DNA from: Parcubacteria group bacterium Greene0714_7
GTDB taxonomy: Bacteria > Patescibacteria > Paceibacteria > UBA9973 > UBA2103
Length of the DNA stretch: 64,000 bases
NCBI GenBank assembly: GCA_007378985.1
Contig: VMHB01000002.1
Span: 105,428 to 169,427 of the forward strand
Direction of reading: 5' to 3'
Shown here: piece after piece, positions 6,475 to 14,485 of the stretch
Layout of the letters: each line of letters starts with the position of its first letter
Position numbering within the stretch: position 1 is the first letter of the stretch
Notes under the pieces: generated by a model
What the model was told of the DNA's origin: nothing
Seen by the model: the letters and a program-made list of their open reading frames with translations, nothing else
The model's database searches: none
Position numbers and translations under genes: made by a program

Positions 6475-6661
6475 GTTATTAGGTATCTGAGGTTTTTAGA
6501 GGCGCTACCGCACACTAACCTGACCCCAGTAGCAGAACCTTCAATTTTTGATTGTGATTCGGTGAAGCGGAATTACCATCAAGAATTGAATCTCTTCTGG
6601 GAATTCATAGAAACAGGTTCGCTACGGGGCACGAATCTTTAAATCTCATAACTAAAGAGAT
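6475..6661 (+). promoter_or_regulatory. Structured leader of pnp
   Basis: A promoter at 6440-6468 (weak CTTTCA, 17-bp spacer, TATACT) would give a leader of about 185 nt. An outer stem pairs CCCCAGTAGCAGAACC (6524-6539) with GGTTCGCTACGGGG (6616-6629), with two unpaired A residues. An inner 13-nt stem pairs 6540-6552 with 6578-6590. In other bacteria pnp mRNA is autoregulated through a leader hairpin; this structure is a candidate for that. It stands out because many other genes here have no leader. Confidence 0.5.
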
Positions 6662-8788
6662 ATGCAAAAAAAAGAATTCTCGACTGAGATTGGCGGGAAA
6701 AAATTAACCGCTACATTTACTGACCTTGCTGAGCAAGCGCATGGCAGTGTCATGGTTCGCTACGGTAACACCATAGTGTTTGCAACAGCGGTCATGAGTA
6801 AGAAAGAGCGCAATGACATCGATTATTTTCCCCTCACTGTTGAGTACGAAGAGAAGTTTTATGCGGCAGGCTCTATCTTAGGATCACAGTATATCCGCAG
6901 GGAAGGTAGGCCGTCTGAGGATGCCATTCTTTCTGGACGTGTCATTGACCGCACAGTGCGTCCACTCTTTGATAGCAATCTCCGCCAAGAAGTACAGGTG
7001 GTTACTACGGTACTTTCAATTGAAGAAGATGACCCAGATATTCTTGCAGTGAATGCTGCATCAATCGCTCTCGCTATTTCTCCAACCCCATGGAATGGTC
7101 CCGTATCTGCAGTGCGCATTGGACGAAAAAAGGGAACGACTGAATTTATCGTGAACCCTACCTATGCAATGAGAAATGCCGATGACGCAGAACTCGACTT
7201 ACTGGTGTGTGGTAAAGACGGCGTTGTCACTATGGTTGAGGTTGGCGCAAAAGAAGTCGATGAGGATGTACTCACCGCTGCACTAACGCGCGGAGTTGAA
7301 GAAATCGAAAAAATACAGAAATTCCAAAAAGAAATAATCACTGCTATGGGCAAGCAGAAAAAAATAGTACCTGTCCGTGTTGTTGATCCACAAATTCCTG
7401 AATTCTTTAAGGCAGTAGAGGGAGAATTTGGAAAAGCAGTCTTCTCAGGAGTCCCTGGTAAAGAGGCGATGGGGGAATTGAAAGATAGATTTTTGAAAAC
7501 CGTTGCTGAAACGGCTCCAGAAATAGTAAAAATGGCTGACTCATATTTTGAAGATCAGGTCGCAGAAGCAATGCGTACCCGCGCCATTGATAATAAAGAA
7601 CGCGTTGACGGTAGAGCCCTTGATGAACTCAGGCCGCTGTTCGCTGAGGCAGGTGGTTTTTCTCCAATACTTCACGGCTCAGGAATTTTCTATCGAGGCG
7701 GAACGCATGTTTTCTCAGCCCTCACCTTGGGTGGACCTGATGATTCACAAGTGGTGGATTCTATTGAAGGCAAGAAGGTAAAAAAGCACTTCATGCACCA
7801 CTACAATTTTCCTCCATTTTCAGTTGGAGAAACAGGACGCATGGGCGGTATGAATCGTCGCATGATTGGCCACGGCGCACTTGCAGAAAAAGCACTCTCA
7901 GCTGCTATTCCATCACGAGAAGTTTTTCCCTACACAATTCGTTTAGTGTCTGAAGCGCTCGCATCAAATGGTTCCACATCCATGGCTTCTGTGTGTGCAT
8001 CAACACTTGCACTCATGGATGGGGGAGTACCAATGACATCTCCTGTAGCTGGTATTGCTATGGGTGTCATGTACGATAGCCCAACTCGTTACGCAATAAT
8101 GACTGACATCCAAGGACCTGAGGACCACCATGGCGACATGGACTTTAAAGTAGCGGGTACAAAAAATGGAGTAACTGCAATTCAGCTCGATGTAAAAGTT
8201 GAAGGTGTACCAGTAGCAGTATTAGCAGAAGGACTTATTGCGGCAAAAAAGGCGCGCCTGAGTATTCTTGAAGTTATGGCAGGTGCAATTGCACAGCCTC
8301 GTAAAGATATTTCGCCACGCGCACCAAAAATAGTTTCTATCTCAATTCCTGTCGACATGATCGGTATGGTCATCGGTCCACAAGGAAAGAATATTAGAAA
8401 AATCGAAGAAGAAACTGGTGTTGCCTCAGTGACGATAGAAGATGACGGCACAGTATTTCTTACAGGACTCGCCGATGCACCAGAGAAGGCTGCTCAAATC
8501 ATCCGCGACATGACGCGAGTATTCAAAGTCGGCGACATTATTGAAGGACCAGTTACTCGTCTCATGAACTTCGGCGCATTCATAAAACTCAGTGCTAAAG
8601 CTGAGGGGTTGGTGCATATTTCTGAAGTTGCACCATTTAGAATAGCGACAGTAGACGAAGCATTTAAAGTCGGAGACATTGTAAAAGTAGTAGTAAAAGA
8701 AGTAGACGATCAAGGGCGCGTGAATCTCTCAATAAAAATGATTGATCCAGAGTTTGCAACACGAAAAGGACTGAAACCAGCTGCATAG
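6662..8788 (+). CDS. pnp: Polynucleotide phosphorylase
   Basis: The enzyme degrades RNA 3'-5' by phosphorolysis and can add 3' tails. The 708-residue protein has the usual order: a first RNase PH domain (with YFPLTVEYEEKFYAAG and RREGRPSE), a helical linker, a second RNase PH domain carrying the active site (TRYAIMTDIQGPEDHHGDMD, then SRAPKI-like segment), a KH domain from about 550 (VIGPQGKNIRKIEEETG) and an S1 domain from about 625 (GPVTRLMNFGAFIKL). A purine-rich AAAGAGAT precedes the ATG, so this start may use a ribosome binding site. Confidence 0.97.
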   Translation: MQKKEFSTEIGGKKLTATFTDLAEQAHGSVMVRYGNTIVFATAVMSKKERNDIDYFPLTVEYEEKFYAAGSILGSQYIRREGRPSEDAILSGRVIDRTVRPLFDSNLRQEVQVVTTVLSIEEDDPDILAVNAASIALAISPTPWNGPVSAVRIGRKKGTTEFIVNPTYAMRNADDAELDLLVCGKDGVVTMVEVGAKEVDEDVLTAALTRGVEEIEKIQKFQKEIITAMGKQKKIVPVRVVDPQIPEFFKAVEGEFGKAVFSGVPGKEAMGELKDRFLKTVAETAPEIVKMADSYFEDQVAEAMRTRAIDNKERVDGRALDELRPLFAEAGGFSPILHGSGIFYRGGTHVFSALTLGGPDDSQVVDSIEGKKVKKHFMHHYNFPPFSVGETGRMGGMNRRMIGHGALAEKALSAAIPSREVFPYTIRLVSEALASNGSTSMASVCASTLALMDGGVPMTSPVAGIAMGVMYDSPTRYAIMTDIQGPEDHHGDMDFKVAGTKNGVTAIQLDVKVEGVPVAVLAEGLIAAKKARLSILEVMAGAIAQPRKDISPRAPKIVSISIPVDMIGMVIGPQGKNIRKIEEETGVASVTIEDDGTVFLTGLADAPEKAAQIIRDMTRVFKVGDIIEGPVTRLMNFGAFIKLSAKAEGLVHISEVAPFRIATVDEAFKVGDIVKVVVKEVDDQGRVNLSIKMIDPEFATRKGLKPAA

Positions 8789-8823
8789 AACACAAGGAAG
8801 GAAGGGTTAGGTGGGGGGTTACA

Positions 8824-10116
8824 ATGATAGACGAAATGGAAATAGACGAGGAGAACAAAAAAGCACTTGTCGACAACACTCTTCCATCTAAAGACGAGCT
8901 TCTATTGACTGCGCCGACACAGGAACCTCACTCCTTAATGGTGGTGGGTACTGCGACAAAAACTACCACTCCACCTAAACCACTCCCTGTCATTGAAAAA
9001 AATGTAGAGAAGCCGATAATGCAGGCGCCTTCATTACCGAAATTTAAAACAGTAGAAGCATTAGCAAAAGCGGTAAGTTCTTTGTATACAGGCAATGCGG
9101 TAGTTGAAGCAACGAAGAAAATTTTTCCTGTTGCAAAAGTTGAAAAAGAAATCGAAAAGCCCACCTTACAATCTACGCCTGCCGCAAATCCTTTTGAAAG
9201 AAGCGCTCGTGAGATAGGTCTCGAGGAAGAGCCAGTGAGGGAGAAAAACCCACCACCAGAAATTAACGCAATAAAACAATCCACTGAGACCGATACCGGG
9301 CTTCCTCGTGTGCGTACCTATGCAAACGACATCAGCACTGAAATCAGAAAACGAAACACCACACTCACTTCAATTGTGGGAGCAGAACAACAGCGAACAA
9401 TAACCGAAGGTCCCTACGAAGATACTGTGGCAATAACCAAACGCGCTAACCGCATGCGAATGTTTTTAATAGGATCAGTTTTTCTTACCGCCATTGGAAT
9501 ACTGAGTCTCGGCGCAGCGTTCGTTTTTAATAAACAAACAAACATAGCTACATCGGAGCGATTACTCATACCTGCAAATCATTCAAGAGCGGTAGAGTAC
9601 TCACCCGAGGAAGCCCTACCTATCACTCTCGGAAAAATAAAAGACTCCGCAACACTCAACCTTGGGGAAGTGGAGGCATTTATTATTACTAAAAACGGCA
9701 TTCCCCTTGGCACAGACGACATCCTCGGTCTTTTTGGTGCACCAAATGAACTAGTGCGAAACGCACGAGGCGTCATGGTTGGTGTACATGCATTTGATCG
9801 CAACCAACCATTTATTTTAATCACGGTGTCTGCATACGATCATGCATTCGATGCAATGCTCTCATGGGAAACTCGTATGAATGAAGGATTGGGGAATTTC
9901 TTCAGGCCGTCATCGCTTGCTCCCGCAAGCATCGCATCTACTCCTCCTGCACTCATATTCACTGACCGTACTATTAAAAATACTGATGTCCGAGAAAGTC
10001 AGTTGGAGTGGCACATTATGTATGCCTTCCTTCGCCCAGACCTCATTCTCATCACCACAAATGAAAGCACGCTTCGTGAGGTAATAACTCGACTTTCACT
10101 GCAAAGCAGTAAGTAA
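8824..10116 (+). CDS. Single-pass membrane protein of unknown function, 430 aa
   Basis: I do not recognise a family. The first 210 residues are hydrophilic, Glu/Lys/Pro-rich and probably disordered. A single membrane helix at about residues 216-240 (MFLIGSVFLTAIGILSLGAAF) is followed by a 190-residue compact domain with mixed strands and helices (LGEVEAFIITKNGIP, MVGVHAFDRNQPFILI). The likely topology is a long cytoplasmic tail and an external C-terminal domain. It starts 36 nt after pnp with a G-rich stretch upstream. A related layout is common for uncharacterised CPR envelope proteins. Confidence 0.75.
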   Translation: MIDEMEIDEENKKALVDNTLPSKDELLLTAPTQEPHSLMVVGTATKTTTPPKPLPVIEKNVEKPIMQAPSLPKFKTVEALAKAVSSLYTGNAVVEATKKIFPVAKVEKEIEKPTLQSTPAANPFERSAREIGLEEEPVREKNPPPEINAIKQSTETDTGLPRVRTYANDISTEIRKRNTTLTSIVGAEQQRTITEGPYEDTVAITKRANRMRMFLIGSVFLTAIGILSLGAAFVFNKQTNIATSERLLIPANHSRAVEYSPEEALPITLGKIKDSATLNLGEVEAFIITKNGIPLGTDDILGLFGAPNELVRNARGVMVGVHAFDRNQPFILITVSAYDHAFDAMLSWETRMNEGLGNFFRPSSLAPASIASTPPALIFTDRTIKNTDVRESQLEWHIMYAFLRPDLILITTNESTLREVITRLSLQSSK

Positions 10117-10118
10117 GA

Positions 10119-10188
10119 AGGTGCTAGGTTTCAGCTTCTAGGGAGAGGTTTGAAGCTGACAGCTGGAACCTGACACCTGTGACCTGTC
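10119..10188. repeat. Heptad repeat tract with inverted arms
   Basis: AGGTGCTAGGTTTCAGCTTC is mirrored by the segment AGCTGACAGCTGGAACCTGACACCT. The units are degenerate CTAGNAN/CTGANAN heptads and the two arms can form a long hairpin between the membrane-protein gene and the DksA-like gene. Confidence 0.55.
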
Positions 10189-10199
10189 TATGTTAGGAT
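10170..10199 (+). promoter_or_regulatory. Promoter for DksA-like gene
   Basis: CTGACA (10170-10175), 18-bp spacer, TAGGAT (10194-10199), then 6 nt to the ATG at 10206. The -35 element lies inside the heptad repeat tract. Confidence 0.5.
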
Positions 10200-10205
10200 A
10201 CCCGC

Positions 10206-10574
10206 ATGCTCACACAAAATGACCTCGTAAAATTTAAGAAATTACTTGAAGAGGAGAAGGTACTCCTTGAAACTGAGCTTTCTGAGCTTGGGAGTAGAAA
10301 CCCTTCAAACGCATCGGACTGGGTACCTGTCAAACCTGCAGGAGATGAGTTTGGTGCTGATCGAAATGACAATGCCGACATCATTGAAGACATGCAGGAT
10401 AACAATGCGGCTCTCAATGAACTCGAAGGCAGATTGAATCAAGTTATGAATGCGCTTTTAAAAATCACAGAAGGCACCTACGGCACTTGTGAAATTTCTG
10501 GTGAAGCGATTGAAATGGATCGTCTCGAAGCAAACCCAGCTGCTCCCACCTGCAAAAAGCACATGCGTGCGTAG
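10206..10574 (+). CDS. DksA/TraR-like protein with degenerate zinc finger
   Basis: The 122-residue protein has the long coiled-coil N-terminus and C-terminal finger of the DksA/TraR family, which bind RNA polymerase through the secondary channel. The coiled coil runs from residue 5 to about 35 and again 55-85. In the finger (GTYGTCEISGEAIEMDRLEA then APTCKKH), only two of the four Cys are kept; the second is Ser and the fourth is His. Zinc binding may be lost or altered. The start follows a -10 by 6 nt. Confidence 0.82.
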   Translation: MLTQNDLVKFKKLLEEEKVLLETELSELGSRNPSNASDWVPVKPAGDEFGADRNDNADIIEDMQDNNAALNELEGRLNQVMNALLKITEGTYGTCEISGEAIEMDRLEANPAAPTCKKHMRA

Positions 10575-10633
10575 GCAGAATAAAACGTAGAGGTTAGCGA
10601 ACAGAGTATAGAGTTTAAAATACAGTGCACCTT

Positions 10634-10669
10634 TACCGCACTACCCCGATTAATCGGGGTAGTGCGGTA
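10634..10669 (+). terminator. Perfect 36-nt palindrome
   Basis: Arms of 18 bp (TACCGCACTACCCCGATT and its complement) with no loop, between the DksA-like gene and comM. There is no T-run, so it may act as an mRNA end or as a protein site. Confidence 0.5.
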
Positions 10670-10726
10670 CTCGTGTTGTAAGTGATTTAATGCTGACAGT
10701 ATGAAATGCCTGCTATCATGCTCACT

Positions 10727-12229
10727 ATGTTTGCGCGCGTGTATAGCGTTCAGCCTGGATTTCCTCACTCTGAAGTTGTTACCGTGGAAGCAGATGTCAC
10801 TGAAAAAACACTGTATGCGTTTTCAGTTGTAGGTCTCGCGGATAAAGCCGTTGAAGAAGCGCGTGACCGACTCTCCGCTGCCATAAAACATTCTGGTTTT
10901 AAATCACCGAAGACATTCAATCACAAAATAGTTATCTCACTTGCCCCCGCTGGACTTAAAAAGGAAGGGGCAGTTTTTGATTTACCTATGGCGCTTTCAT
11001 ATCTCCTGTCCGCCGAAGAAATTTCATTCGACCCTACAAAAACAGCATTCTTGGGAGAATTAGCACTCGATGGAACACTTCGAGAGATTCGAGGAATCTT
11101 ACCGGCAACCCTAACTGCAAAAGCAAAAGGGTTCACCGCTATAGTTGTTCCTGAAAAAAACGCGCGTGAAGCTGCTCTCGTTGCCGGCATCTCCGTTTTT
11201 GGGGCAACATCACTTCGAGAAGTAATTGAGCACATTACAGAGAAAAAAGAGTTGCAGGAAACTCCGCATCATGCAGGAGAAAATGTTGAAAGTGAACTTC
11301 CACAGGTAGATATTGCAGATATAAAAGGACAGGAGACTGCAAAGCGCGGGCTTGAAATTGCTGCAGCGGGTAGACACAATATTGCCTTTGTGGGACCACC
11401 TGGCACAGGGAAGACAATGCTCACCCATGCACTTGCGGGAATACTCCCACCACTATCTTTTGAAGAGGCCGTGGAGGTAACAGCAATCCATTCAGTTGCA
11501 GGTACTCTTACAGAAACACTCATACGCTTTGCTCCTATCCGGGCACCGCACCACACTTCATCGTATGTCGCACTCGTGGGCGGAGGTAACGCACTTCGTC
11601 CAGGAGAAATAACACTCGCACATCGCGGTGTTCTTTTCCTTGATGAATTTCCTGAATTTGATAGGCGAACACTTGAGGCACTCAGGGAACCTTTGGAAAA
11701 TCGCGCAATAACAATATCTAGAGCCATCGGTTCAACAACATTCCCAGCAAACATCATGTTAGTGGCGGCAATGAATCCACCAGAAAATAATGCCGACCCG
11801 CGAGAGATGGCGCGTTTTCAAAAAAAGCTTTCCGGTGCCATTGTTGATCGCATTGATGTGTGGATTGATGTCCCACATGTACCCCACGAAAAACTTGGGA
11901 GTAAAAACGAATCTGAAAAATCATTTACGGTACGGGAGCGTATTATGAGCGCCAGAGAAAAACAAATCGCACGGTCTAAAAAATTAAAACTGCGTACTCA
12001 TACAAACAGTGAGCTCCCCTCAAAGGTTCTTGACGAACGAGCGGGTATTTCTGTTGACGCACAAAATACCCTCACTGGTGCTGCAAAAAATCTCAAACTT
12101 TCACCTCGTTCGTATCATCGAGTCCTTCGACTGGCACGCACAATTGCTGACCTTGGAAATTCTGAACTCGTTGGCCCGGAGCATGTGCTTGAAGCACTCC
12201 AATACCGTCCACGCATTTTACGTACGTAG
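10727..12229 (+). CDS. comM: YifB/ComM family AAA+ ATPase
   Basis: This 500-residue protein has the three-part layout of YifB/ComM: an N-terminal Lon-S5-like domain (residues 1-170), a central Mg-chelatase AAA+ module with Walker A GPPGTGKT near 223 and Walker B LFLDEFPEF, and a C-terminal helical domain (RSYHRVLRLARTIADL). ComM proteins act as hexameric helicases promoting branch migration during natural transformation, which would suit an organism with type IV pili. The start at 10727 matches the family N-terminus (MFARVYSV); a -10 (TATCAT, 10714-10719) ends 7 nt before it. Confidence 0.93.
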   Translation: MFARVYSVQPGFPHSEVVTVEADVTEKTLYAFSVVGLADKAVEEARDRLSAAIKHSGFKSPKTFNHKIVISLAPAGLKKEGAVFDLPMALSYLLSAEEISFDPTKTAFLGELALDGTLREIRGILPATLTAKAKGFTAIVVPEKNAREAALVAGISVFGATSLREVIEHITEKKELQETPHHAGENVESELPQVDIADIKGQETAKRGLEIAAAGRHNIAFVGPPGTGKTMLTHALAGILPPLSFEEAVEVTAIHSVAGTLTETLIRFAPIRAPHHTSSYVALVGGGNALRPGEITLAHRGVLFLDEFPEFDRRTLEALREPLENRAITISRAIGSTTFPANIMLVAAMNPPENNADPREMARFQKKLSGAIVDRIDVWIDVPHVPHEKLGSKNESEKSFTVRERIMSAREKQIARSKKLKLRTHTNSELPSKVLDERAGISVDAQNTLTGAAKNLKLSPRSYHRVLRLARTIADLGNSELVGPEHVLEALQYRPRILRT

Positions 12230-12258
12230 ACGATAGCAAACAAGGTTACAATACAGGC

Positions 12259-13056
12259 ATGGCGGAAGGATCAAAAAGTAACATGTTTTCGATTTTCGGT
12301 GGCAAGAAACGCATACCGAGAGACTCCTATAAATCCTACCTTGCTTGGGCAATTGCCGTAGACGCAGCACTCTTTTGGCTTCCTGGGGCAGGTGATTTCT
12401 TTATTCTATATTGCCGTGGCATGTGGTGGCTTAATGGATACAACACTGACAAAATGATGGCCGAAACACTACTGAATGCAGCAGGAGAACTACTTCCATT
12501 CGTGCCATGCTCAACATCGTTCGTATTTATTTCATATCGCATTAACAAAGCAAACACCGAGCCATTAGCTGGAGAAGAAAGCGAAGGAAAATCGAGAACG
12601 GAAGAGGCTGAGGGGAAAGCCATTCGTGCACTCCAAGGGAAAAATCCTGGAACACAAAGTGGTGGACCAGAAAAACAAGCGACTCCAGAAAAGAGTGGCG
12701 GTCCTGAAAATAGAGCGGGTGGGGCAGGTGGAAATCGAGACGCTGAGCACTTAGTAAATAAAGATAGCGGCCGCCCGCAAAGTCAGTCATTAAAAGAGAC
12801 TCCGAATAAAAGTACTCCGACATCAAATAAATCAGTCGACGGTGTCAACCCGCAGAAAAAAAATGAGCCTGTACAAAAGCCTGCTTACCAGCCAACACAA
12901 CCCGCTTTCAGGCGACCCCCTGCAAATGACAATGCACCAACAGAAGCACCGGAGTCAGAGGAGTTACCTGATGCTGACATAGAAGAACCTGAACAAACAG
13001 ACACTCCAAACAACGATGAGGGAGAATTTTTTGATAACGCAAGGCGCGTTGCTTAA
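12259..13056 (+). CDS. Membrane protein with disordered C-terminal tail
   Basis: Unknown family. Residues about 26-95 hold hydrophobic segments (WAIAVDAALFWLPGAGDFFILY and ELLPFVPCSTSFVFISY) that suggest two membrane helices. Residues 100-265 are rich in Gly, Pro, Glu, Asn and Lys (PEKQATPEKSGGPENRAGG) and almost certainly disordered. The gene starts 6 nt after a -10 (TACAAT, 12247-12252) and has no obvious operon partner; its neighbour M23 gene is convergent. Confidence 0.72.
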   Translation: MAEGSKSNMFSIFGGKKRIPRDSYKSYLAWAIAVDAALFWLPGAGDFFILYCRGMWWLNGYNTDKMMAETLLNAAGELLPFVPCSTSFVFISYRINKANTEPLAGEESEGKSRTEEAEGKAIRALQGKNPGTQSGGPEKQATPEKSGGPENRAGGAGGNRDAEHLVNKDSGRPQSQSLKETPNKSTPTSNKSVDGVNPQKKNEPVQKPAYQPTQPAFRRPPANDNAPTEAPESEELPDADIEEPEQTDTPNNDEGEFFDNARRVA

Positions 13057-13082
13057 AATTTAAAAAGGATTTGTGGCACCTA

Positions 13083-13101
13083 AAACACGTCCTGCGTGTT
13101 T
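13083..13101. terminator. Small hairpin between convergent genes
   Basis: AAACACG-TCCTG-CGTGTTT lies between the convergent ends of the membrane-protein gene and the M23 peptidase gene and could serve either strand. Confidence 0.4.
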
Positions 13102-13111
13102 GGGCGAACTC

Positions 13112-14284
13112 CTAGAATGGGTTACTAGCACCACGAATCTCAAAGTGAAGGTGTGCGCCTGTTGAGCGACCAGTGTTACCCGAAAGACCAATCACCTGCC
13201 CCTGAACCACTGATGCGCCTGCAGACACCTCTGTTTTGGACAGGTGACCGTACACCGTTTGCGTTCCATTTGAACACTGAATAACAATGTAATCGCCGTA
13301 TCCTCCGTTCCAACCTGAGTCTCTACTTACCAGAACCGTACCGGGGCATGATGCCATAACCGATGTCCCAATTGGAACACTAATATCAACTCCGTTATAA
13401 CCGTGGAGGCCTTGAGACTTTCTACCGCCAATGAGAGGGCGAAGGTAATAACCTTCAACTACAGGCCCTCCTGCGCCACGAATAAGCTTTGAGTTGCCTG
13501 CCGATGTTGGAGTGGAAGATTTTGTTACCAGTGGGGCATCAACACCGTCAGGAATAACGATTGAGTCACCAACTGCCAACTTTGCTCCTGCGGATAAGCT
13601 ATTAAAGTCTAGTACCTCTTGCATGTCGCCCTTATACTTCTTAACAATAGACACAAGCGTTTCGCCTTTTAAGACAACATGCTCGACTCCAGTAACAGGG
13701 AGAATAACGAGTGTATCTCCAGGACGAACTGATTTAGCGTTTGTCAGGTTGTTTGCCCAAAGAATGGTGTTCGGAGAAACACGAAACATCGCGGCTATTT
13801 CTGAAAGAGAATCTCCTTCACGAACGACATATATTGAAATCTGATTTGAGTGTGGTTTCTGATCTTGTATGTCAGCGAGAGTCCCCTCTGGTCCAGTTTC
13901 GGGGACAAGAGCCACTCCTCCAACTATAGTTATATCCCCACCACCCTTTGCCGGATTCGGATCTACATTCACCGCCGCCCGAAGAGCGGGAGTTTTTGAA
14001 GCAGAAAAGGCTGTAATAAAAGGGGTCTCTGATACGGCAGAAGATAGGGGAGCAAAAAAATCCGACAATGAAGAGAAGAAGGAAGCATGAGCTTCTTTAA
14101 ATGTACCGAGGCACGAAAAAAGGACTATGACGACAATGAAAGCCGAAGCAAACTTTCTTTGTGTAGCTCGGGAACCTGCATATGCAATGTCGCGGGCGTT
14201 GTTCTCTTTTGTTTTTATATGTAATCCCCACTCAGGGTAGCCAACAGGTGTTTCAAGTAAAATGGCTCCATTAAGCCAAAACAA
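13112..14284 (-). CDS. LysM/M23 peptidoglycan endopeptidase
   Basis: A 390-residue exported wall hydrolase. A membrane helix or signal at about residues 46-66 (SAFIVVIVLFSCLGTF) is followed by two LysM domains (ISIYVVREGDSLSEIAAMF near 153 and HVVLKGETLVSIVKKY near 207) and a C-terminal M23 lysostaphin-like domain with the zinc ligands HGYNGVD and HLHFE. Catalytic residues look complete. The start is a TTG at 14284; no in-frame ATG occurs before the membrane helix, so the exact start is uncertain. Confidence 0.87.
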   Translation of the reverse strand: MFWLNGAILLETPVGYPEWGLHIKTKENNARDIAYAGSRATQRKFASAFIVVIVLFSCLGTFKEAHASFFSSLSDFFAPLSSAVSETPFITAFSASKTPALRAAVNVDPNPAKGGGDITIVGGVALVPETGPEGTLADIQDQKPHSNQISIYVVREGDSLSEIAAMFRVSPNTILWANNLTNAKSVRPGDTLVILPVTGVEHVVLKGETLVSIVKKYKGDMQEVLDFNSLSAGAKLAVGDSIVIPDGVDAPLVTKSSTPTSAGNSKLIRGAGGPVVEGYYLRPLIGGRKSQGLHGYNGVDISVPIGTSVMASCPGTVLVSRDSGWNGGYGDYIVIQCSNGTQTVYGHLSKTEVSAGASVVQGQVIGLSGNTGRSTGAHLHFEIRGASNPF

Positions 14285-14311
14285 GAAGCGCGGACGAACG
14301 GTCGTTTAGTA

Positions 14312-14339
14312 ACTATACCGAGCTGAAAATTGAAGTCAA
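14312..14339 (-). promoter_or_regulatory. Promoter for the M23 peptidase gene
   Basis: On the minus strand TTGACT (14334-14339), 16-bp spacer, TATAGT (14312-14317). The predicted start near 14305 leaves a leader of about 20 nt before the TTG codon. Confidence 0.5.
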
Positions 14340-14485
14340 TCGTCTTAAAAGGCTTCGGGGGACAACAAAAAATGCCACAAAAATTGACAAATGCTGGTAA
14401 AAATATCGAAATAAATACACTGGGGGCATGGTCCCGATTCAATCCTCAGGTCTATTTTGCCACCCTACTGTTATAGTGGGTTTCT

